Positions 7,090 to 9,800 of a stretch of DNA of 9,800 nucleotides are shown piece after piece; position 1 is the first letter of the stretch, and each line of letters begins with the position of its first letter. Both the position numbers and the translations under genes were made by a program. The notes below the pieces were generated by a model. It was not told where the DNA came from. It saw only the letters and a program-made list of their open reading frames with translations, and did no database searches. Source of the DNA: an uncultured Ruminobacter sp. (GTDB taxonomy: Bacteria > Pseudomonadota > Gammaproteobacteria > Enterobacterales > Succinivibrionaceae); contig CAAFXL010000138.1 in assembly GCA_900767005.1 (NCBI GenBank), positions 1-9,800 of the forward strand. Reading direction: 5' to 3'.

Positions 7090-7269
7090 TTATCGGCTTT
7101 TTAATTCTTCAATGAATGATAATACTTCTTCTTTGCTAAACATTGAATTTAAGGCATTTCTTACTTCGTATATTTCTATTTTATCTTGTGGATTTCTTTC
7201 ATTGTAAAGTTCAATTTCTCTTTCTAATAATGTTTTCAAAGTGTTTAAATCTAGGTTGCTATAATTCAT
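7090..7269 (-). CDS. Hypothetical 59-residue protein, lone minus-strand gene
   Basis: 59 residues, ATG at 7269 reading down to TAA at 7092-7090. The ribosome site is AAAAGGGG about 10 bases upstream. The product is helical and charged, beginning MNYSNLDLNTLKTLLE and ending SFIEELKSR, with no membrane segment or known motif; I do not recognise it. It is the only minus-strand gene in the window, lies between the replication operon and the lysis genes, and has its own promoter, leader hairpin and shared terminator. The promoter and leader closely match those of the two accessory genes at 8323 and 8936. This fits a moron-type gene expressed independently of the phage's main operons, though that is inference. 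Confidence 0.7.
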   Translation of the reverse strand: MNYSNLDLNTLKTLLEREIELYNERNPQDKIEIYEVRNALNSMFSKEEVLSFIEELKSR

Positions 7270-7293
7270 TTTTCAAAACCCCTTTTGTTTAGT

Positions 7294-7311
7294 AGGTCAA
7301 TCTCCTAACCT
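7294..7311 (-). other. Leader inverted repeat, copy 1 (5' mRNA hairpin)
   Basis: On the minus strand: AGGTTA, six bases (GGAGAT), TGACCT, with one G-T wobble in RNA, then ACTAAA. It starts about where transcription from the promoter at 7348-7320 should begin, so the transcript would carry a hairpin at or near its 5' end. Equivalent pairs occur at 8276-8291 and 8893-8910. Confidence 0.6.
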
Positions 7312-7319
7312 CTATATAT

Positions 7320-7348
7320 ATAATAACATATACAATATACTATAACAA
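7320..7348 (-). promoter_or_regulatory. Promoter copy 1, for the minus-strand gene
   Basis: On the minus strand: TTGTTA (7348-7343), 17 bases, TATTAT (7325-7320) with an upstream TG giving an extended -10, TGTTATTAT. The 23-base core 7332-7310 is identical in all three cassette promoters. From the upstream motif to the ACTAAA (7380-7287) this copy matches copy 3 at 74 of 94 positions by hand count, without gaps. Confidence 0.72.
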
Positions 7349-7364
7349 ACAATATGCTTGTAAA

Positions 7365-7380
7365 GTTTACTCAATGAAGC
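7365..7380 (-). repeat. 16-base upstream motif, copy 1
   Basis: GCTTCATTGAGTAAAC on the minus strand, starting 52 bases before the extended -10. Related copies are at 8198-8213 and 8824-8839 (consensus GCTTCATNNAGNAAAC). It could be an operator, an upstream element or a recombination footprint. Confidence 0.5.
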
Positions 7381-7394
7381 ATAAATAATATAAT
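7366..7394 (+). promoter_or_regulatory. Possible promoter of the lysis genes
   Basis: TTTACT (7366-7371), 17 bases, TATAAT (7389-7394). The -10 is perfect and the -35 is 4 of 6. The predicted start would fall at about 7401, right on the ribosome site, which is unusually tight, so this is tentative. The -35 lies within the 16-base motif of the divergent minus-strand gene. Confidence 0.3.
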
Positions 7395-7416
7395 TGAATT
7401 AAGGAGGTGTTTTGCT

Positions 7417-7689
7417 ATGAGTGAGAATGAATTTATGGGAATGCTTATTGCTGCCATTGGTAGTTTAATTGCAGTTATTACTCCAATACTTAAATTAAAT
7501 TCAAATATCGTAGCATTAAATAAGACTATTGAAAATCTTATTGAGAAATCAAAAGAACAAGAAAAGCGGATAGATTTCCAAGAACATGAATTAGATGTAA
7601 TAAAAGAAAAGGTAATAAAAAACGAGATGAAAATCATTACATATAATGAGAGATTATCACTATTAGAAAAGAGGGAAAATAATGGGTAA
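7417..7689 (+). CDS. Holin-like membrane protein with coiled coil
   Basis: 90 residues behind AAGGAGG at 7401-7407. Residues about 6-26 (FMGMLIAAIGSLIAVITPIL) form one hydrophobic membrane segment. The rest (about 28-85) is a charged heptad-like helix (ALNKTIENLIEKSKEQEKRIDFQEHELDVIKEKVI) likely to be a coiled coil. It overlaps the amidase gene by 8 bases, and this pairing is typical of a phage lysis cassette. Its topology resembles small holin or XhlA-type proteins, but XhlA has the membrane segment at its C-terminus, so the family is uncertain. The expected role is letting the amidase, which has no signal peptide, reach the wall; that is inferred from position. Confidence 0.65.
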   Translation: MSENEFMGMLIAAIGSLIAVITPILKLNSNIVALNKTIENLIEKSKEQEKRIDFQEHELDVIKEKVIKNEMKIITYNERLSLLEKRENNG

Positions 7690-8206
7690 ATTTGCAATCG
7701 CTGCAGGGCATACAGTTTATGGGCAAAGTGGTTATGGTGCGTGTGGATTATTAAAAGAAAGTGAAGAGACAAGAAAGGTAGTAAATGAATTATTAGTTCT
7801 ATTAAGAAGAAAAGGGCATACTGCTATTAATTGCACTGTAGATAAGGCTCATAGTGTAATGGGATATTTATCTGAACAAGTAAGACTTGCAAATGAAAGC
7901 GAAGCACCTTTATTTATATGCGTTCATTTTAATTGCTCTAATGGTAAAGGAAAAGGCGTTGAGTGTTATAGTTGGAAAGCTAATAGATTAAAAGAAGCGG
8001 TTAAGATATGCAATAATATTTCAATGTTTGGATTTAAAAATAGGGGAATTAAGGATGGAACGAATTACTATATTGTAAAACATACTACAATGAATGCTAT
8101 TCTTGTAGAGGTTTGTTTTCTTGATTCTATTGATGATGTAAGACTATATAAAGAAGTTGGAGCAAAAGGCATTGCTTATGCGATATTTAATGCAATAGCT
8201 TCATAA
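7682..8206 (+). CDS. Phage endolysin, N-acetylmuramoyl-L-alanine amidase (Amidase_3)
   Basis: 174 residues made almost wholly of one Amidase_3 catalytic domain, a zinc enzyme that cuts the bond between MurNAc and the peptide stem. Zinc ligands fit H10 (AAGH), E26 (GLLKESEETR) and H82 (CVHFN), and the catalytic Glu fits E143 (LVEVCF). No signal peptide and no cell-wall-binding domain are visible, so the protein is shorter than most Gram-positive phage endolysins. The start at 7682 lies inside the end of the holin-like gene behind AAGAGGG. It is the last gene of the lysis cassette. Its final codons and stop (GCTTCATAA) coincide with the 16-base motif that precedes the next gene. The fold call is firm. 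Confidence 0.9.
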   Translation: MGKFAIAAGHTVYGQSGYGACGLLKESEETRKVVNELLVLLRRKGHTAINCTVDKAHSVMGYLSEQVRLANESEAPLFICVHFNCSNGKGKGVECYSWKANRLKEAVKICNNISMFGFKNRGIKDGTNYYIVKHTTMNAILVEVCFLDSIDDVRLYKEVGAKGIAYAIFNAIAS

Positions 8207-8213
8207 AGAAAAC
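8198..8213 (+). repeat. 16-base upstream motif, copy 2, overlapping the amidase end
   Basis: GCTTCATAAAGAAAAC. The first nine bases are the last two codons and stop of the amidase. The -10 lies 61 bases downstream of its start, nine more than in copies 1 and 3. Confidence 0.45.
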
Positions 8214-8238
8214 TTTTTAATTGGAATGAGCGTATTAG

Positions 8239-8267
8239 TTTACACATATTATTATATATGTTATTAT
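8239..8267 (+). promoter_or_regulatory. Promoter copy 2, for the acidic protein gene
   Basis: TTTACA (8239-8244), 17 bases, TATTAT (8262-8267) with TG extension. It shares the 23-base core 8255-8277 with the other two cassettes. It lies between the amidase and the 155-residue gene and gives that gene its own transcription unit. Confidence 0.72.
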
Positions 8268-8275
8268 ATATATAG

Positions 8276-8291
8276 AGTTAAGAAATTAACT
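8276..8291 (+). other. Leader inverted repeat, copy 2 (5' mRNA hairpin)
   Basis: AGTTAA, GAAA, TTAACT: a perfect six-base stem closed by a GNRA-type tetraloop, followed at 8295-8300 by ACTAAA. Relative to copies 1 and 3 both arms have lost one G-C pair together, keeping the pairing. It should sit at the extreme 5' end of the mRNA. Confidence 0.6.
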
Positions 8292-8322
8292 ACTACTAAA
8301 ACAACAAAGGGGATTATTTAAA

Positions 8323-8790
8323 ATGAATATCCAAGAACACGCTTACCAATTAACAGCTTATGAAGTAGGAGGTTATATTGATTTTAGAGCTTACTTAAAA
8401 GATTGTGTAAGAGAACAATTAGAAGATACAGATTTTGATACAATGTTAGAGGCATATAACTTCTATTGTGGTGAAAACTCATATGAGGAATTTTTAAATA
8501 ATGATGAGGAACTTTTTGAAACGTACTTTAAAAATTCACTTGAAGCAGTAAGAGCTACACATTATGGAGATTATAATTTTGCTCATGATTATGTAAAATT
8601 CAATGGATATGGTAATCTTGATAGTTACAATGATTTTGAGGTAGAACTTGAAATATTAGAAGATACAAGTTTTCATAATTACATCATAGATTGGTTAGAA
8701 GATTTTAGTTTTATAGATTTAAGATATTTAATAGATAACAAAAAAGAAATATTAAAAGAAGCATACAACCTAGTTAAACAAGGATATTAA
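8323..8790 (+). CDS. Highly acidic accessory protein, possible DNA mimic
   Basis: 155 residues with ATG at 8323 after AAAGGGG. By count it has 34 Asp/Glu against 11 Lys/Arg, a net charge near -23, and is very rich in Tyr and Phe. A central stretch (AVRATHYGDYNF, then VKFNGYGNLDSYNDFE) looks conserved in style with small phage proteins I cannot name. There is no membrane segment or signal. Acidic, aromatic-rich small proteins in phage accessory regions are sometimes anti-restriction or other anti-defence DNA mimics (for example Ocr and ArdA), and it stands alone between its own promoter and terminator, as such genes often do. I see no clear ArdA signature, so the role is only a hypothesis. Confidence 0.72.
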   Translation: MNIQEHAYQLTAYEVGGYIDFRAYLKDCVREQLEDTDFDTMLEAYNFYCGENSYEEFLNNDEELFETYFKNSLEAVRATHYGDYNFAHDYVKFNGYGNLDSYNDFEVELEILEDTSFHNYIIDWLEDFSFIDLRYLIDNKKEILKEAYNLVKQGY

Positions 8791-8797
8791 AAGAAAA

Positions 8798-8823
8798 GGC
8801 AACCTTAAATGGTTGTCTTTTTC
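8798..8823 (+). terminator. Intrinsic terminator after the acidic protein gene
   Basis: GGCAACC (8798-8804), six-base loop, GGTTGTC (8811-8817; one G-T wobble), then TTTTTC. It lies eight bases after the stop codon and directly abuts the next 16-base motif at 8824. Confidence 0.85.
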
Positions 8824-8839
8824 GCTTCATAAAGTAAAC
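8824..8839 (+). repeat. 16-base upstream motif, copy 3
   Basis: GCTTCATAAAGTAAAC, starting immediately after the terminator T-run and 52 bases before the extended -10, the same spacing as copy 1. It differs from copy 1 at two positions and from copy 2 at one. Confidence 0.5.
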
Positions 8840-8855
8840 AAAGTAAGCATATGTT

Positions 8856-8884
8856 TTGCAAGTGTATAATGTATATGTTATTAT
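8856..8884 (+). promoter_or_regulatory. Promoter copy 3, for the 82-residue gene
   Basis: TTGCAA (8856-8861), 17 bases, TATTAT (8879-8884) with TG extension. The 23-base core is at 8872-8894. It is the closest relative of the minus-strand promoter at 7348-7320. Confidence 0.75.
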
Positions 8885-8892
8885 ATATATAG

Positions 8893-8910
8893 AGGTTGAG
8901 AGAACAACCT
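8893..8910 (+). other. Leader inverted repeat, copy 3 (5' mRNA hairpin)
   Basis: AGGTTG, six bases, CAACCT: a perfect six-base stem, then ACTAAA at 8911-8916. Compared with copy 1, the sixth pair is G-C instead of A-U and the fifth is U-A instead of U-G, so pairing is kept while the sequence changes. Confidence 0.65.
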
Positions 8911-8935
8911 ACTAAAATTAAAGGTGGAAATAATA

Positions 8936-9184
8936 ATGACTTTGAACAATGCAATAAGAATTGGTAAGGCTATAGAAAGATACAATCTATTTTTTGAAAA
9001 TAAACAGGAGTTAGATTTTTACGAGGTTATAAGCCTTATGGATGATCCATCCGATAATAAAGAAGTTGAAAACGTCATAAAAGAAATTAATAAGCGGATT
9101 GCAACATATCAAAAAATTACTGATATTTATTTAAGAGGAATAATCAAACATAACGAATATAATTTAATTGTAAAAGCATTATAA
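8936..9184 (+). CDS. Hypothetical 82-residue accessory protein
   Basis: 82 residues from ATG 8936, chosen over an in-frame GTG at 8924 because the GTG lies inside the AAAGGTGG ribosome site. The protein looks helical throughout (MTLNNAIRIGKAIERYN, then VENVIKEINKRIATYQKI) with no membrane segment or recognised motif. It is a complete single-gene unit with the shared promoter-leader cassette in front and a hairpin terminator behind. The cassette links its expression to the acidic protein and to the lone minus-strand gene. Function unknown. Confidence 0.65.
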   Translation: MTLNNAIRIGKAIERYNLFFENKQELDFYEVISLMDDPSDNKEVENVIKEINKRIATYQKITDIYLRGIIKHNEYNLIVKAL

Positions 9185-9189
9185 AATAT

Positions 9190-9212
9190 AGAGCCTATAA
9201 TGGCTCTTTTTT
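9190..9212 (+). terminator. Intrinsic terminator after the 82-residue gene
   Basis: AGAGCC (9190-9195), loop TATAAT, GGCTCT (9202-9207), then TTTTT. It lies five bases past the stop codon and closes the transcription unit. Confidence 0.85.
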
Positions 9213-9248
9213 ATTTGTTAAAAAATGTAATTTTTTTCACTTTTTATA

Positions 9249-9277
9249 TTGATATATATAAAAATATATGTTAAAAT
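9249..9277 (+). promoter_or_regulatory. Strong promoter for the downstream small-gene operon
   Basis: TTGATA (9249-9254), 17 bases, TAAAAT (9272-9277), with TG at 9269-9270 forming an extended -10. It resembles the cassette promoters (TATATGTTA before the -10 end) but lacks the 16-base motif and the leader inverted repeat. It should drive the genes at 9308, 9499 and 9751. Confidence 0.75.
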
Positions 9278-9307
9278 ATAGGTGTAAAAAGGAAAGAGGT
9301 AAAGAAA

Positions 9308-9469
9308 ATGAAAGTATACAATGTAACAATTAGAAGAAATTATAATGGTCAGGTTGAAACAATAAGGACTAAAGAGGAAAATTTAGAAGCTGCTAAAGAT
9401 GTATGCAGTTATAACAACATTGATATTTTATCAATAGAAGAAGTTATAGATTTAGAGGTTAACGCTTAA
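9308..9469 (+). CDS. Hypothetical 53-residue protein
   Basis: 53 residues, ATG at 9308 after AAAGAGGT (9293-9300). The sequence starts MKVYNVTIRRNYNGQVETI, which looks like two beta-strands, followed by a helix (NLEAAKDVCSY) and another strand-helix; the protein is small and probably compact. There is no membrane segment. It is the first gene behind the promoter at 9249-9277 and is followed after 29 bases by the next gene. I do not recognise it; similar small proteins are common in phage early regions. Confidence 0.65.
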   Translation: MKVYNVTIRRNYNGQVETIRTKEENLEAAKDVCSYNNIDILSIEEVIDLEVNA

Positions 9470-9498
9470 CCTATAAAAGCGTAGAAAGGTGAAATAAA

Positions 9499-9747
9499 AT
9501 GTTTAGTACAAAAGAATTATTTGAAGCAGTATTAACAGATGAAAACAAAGAGTTATTAAAGCTCAAGAAAAAAGATATTGTAAAACTTATTATCAATAAG
9601 AAATATTCTAGTGAAGAACTTGAACGAATTAATAAAAACGATTTTGCAAAATTTCAATTATGGGAATATGAACAAGAATTAATGAGAGAAAGCAAAGAAA
9701 GTTTAATCTTTCATCATATACAAGATGGCAAATTTAAGGAGGAATAA
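9499..9747 (+). CDS. Hypothetical 82-residue protein
   Basis: 82 residues, start at 9499 with AAAGGTG upstream. It is highly charged and looks helical, with KLKKKDIVKLIINKKYSSEELERI in the middle and FHHIQDGKFKEE at the end; there is no membrane segment or known motif. It belongs to the operon begun at 9308, and the next gene follows after three bases. The central YSSEELERIN piece could be part of an HTH-like helix pair, but that is too weak to call. Function unknown. Confidence 0.65.
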   Translation: MFSTKELFEAVLTDENKELLKLKKKDIVKLIINKKYSSEELERINKNDFAKFQLWEYEQELMRESKESLIFHHIQDGKFKEE

Positions 9748-9750
9748 CAA

Positions 9751-9800
9751 ATGTATAAAGTAGGAGACAAAATAAAAATAATTTCAATGAAAGATGAACC
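9751..9800 (+). CDS. Start of a DUF4314-like protein (cut by window end)
   Basis: Only 16 codons are present, from ATG 9751 with a strong AAGGAGG at 9736-9742. The peptide MYKVGDKIKIISMKDEP resembles the start of DUF4314 phage proteins, which begin with a similar KVGDxVxIxxMxDEP strand pair. So few residues make this a suggestion only. It is the third gene of the operon that starts at 9308. Confidence 0.5.
   Translation, partial: MYKVGDKIKIISMKDE

Noticed and set aside
8205..8222. AAAG-AAAA-CTTTTT after the amidase as a terminator
   Set aside because: Only four A-T-rich pairs; too unstable for an intrinsic terminator, and the bases are better explained as part of the repeated upstream motif.
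8251..8275. TA-repeat tract as a simple-sequence repeat or origin
   Set aside because: The tract is part of the promoter core present in three copies, with -35, spacing and extended -10 in order; no iterons or DnaA boxes were noticed around it.
9462..9482. Inverted repeat ACGCTT...AAGCGT between the 53- and 82-residue genes
   Set aside because: Six-base stem with a nine-base loop and no T-run after it, partly inside the gene end; too weak to call a terminator or regulatory element.
1..9800. CRISPR array, tRNA or rRNA genes
   Set aside because: No regularly spaced repeats and no cloverleaf or rRNA-like stretches were found on reading either strand by eye.

Overview
The window looks like part of a temperate phage or prophage from a low-GC Gram-positive bacterium (Bacillota). 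The DNA is strongly AT-rich, genes sit nose to tail or overlap by a few bases, and most start behind a strong Shine-Dalgarno site (AAGGAGG or a close variant). Every Trp codon I checked is TGG and TGA is used as a stop once, so the standard bacterial code fits. The exact host cannot be named from this sequence.

Region 1 (1 to about 7060, plus strand) is one long early/replication-type operon with no internal terminator that I can see. In order it holds: the C-terminal part of a SNF2-family helicase (cut by the window start), an IbrA-like PAPS-reductase-family ATP pyrophosphatase, its usual partner IbrB (ParB/sulfiredoxin-like fold), a short phage sliding clamp (DnaN-like), a PcfK-like protein, a PcfJ-like protein, a small helical protein, a large protein with five helix-turn-helix-like repeats plus a C-terminal HNH-type domain, a small Cro/CI-type HTH protein and a 19-codon reading frame. 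It ends at a hairpin terminator (7063-7085). The last residues of the PcfK-like protein (QMSLF, then DL) match the sliding-clamp binding motif, and the clamp is encoded by the gene just upstream, so the two probably bind.

Region 2 (7090-7380, minus strand) is a single 59-codon gene with its own promoter, facing the operon across a terminator that can work in both directions.

Region 3 (7417-8206, plus strand) is a two-gene lysis cassette: a protein with one membrane segment and a coiled coil (holin-like), then an N-acetylmuramoyl-L-alanine amidase (Amidase_3) with no wall-binding domain.

Region 4 (8207-9800, plus strand) is an accessory region of small, mostly unrecognised genes in separate transcription units: a very acidic 155-residue protein, an 82-residue protein, then an operon of a 53-residue protein, an 82-residue protein and a gene cut by the window end that begins like a DUF4314 protein.

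The least expected signal is regulatory. The lone minus-strand gene and the first two accessory genes share one promoter-leader design, although the proteins look unrelated: a 16-base upstream motif (GCTTCATNNAGNAAAC), a 23-base identical core with an extended -10 (TGTTATTAT), then an inverted repeat at the predicted 5' end of the transcript whose arms differ between copies but still pair, then ACTAAA. It looks like a mobile or repeatedly copied expression cassette for moron-type genes.
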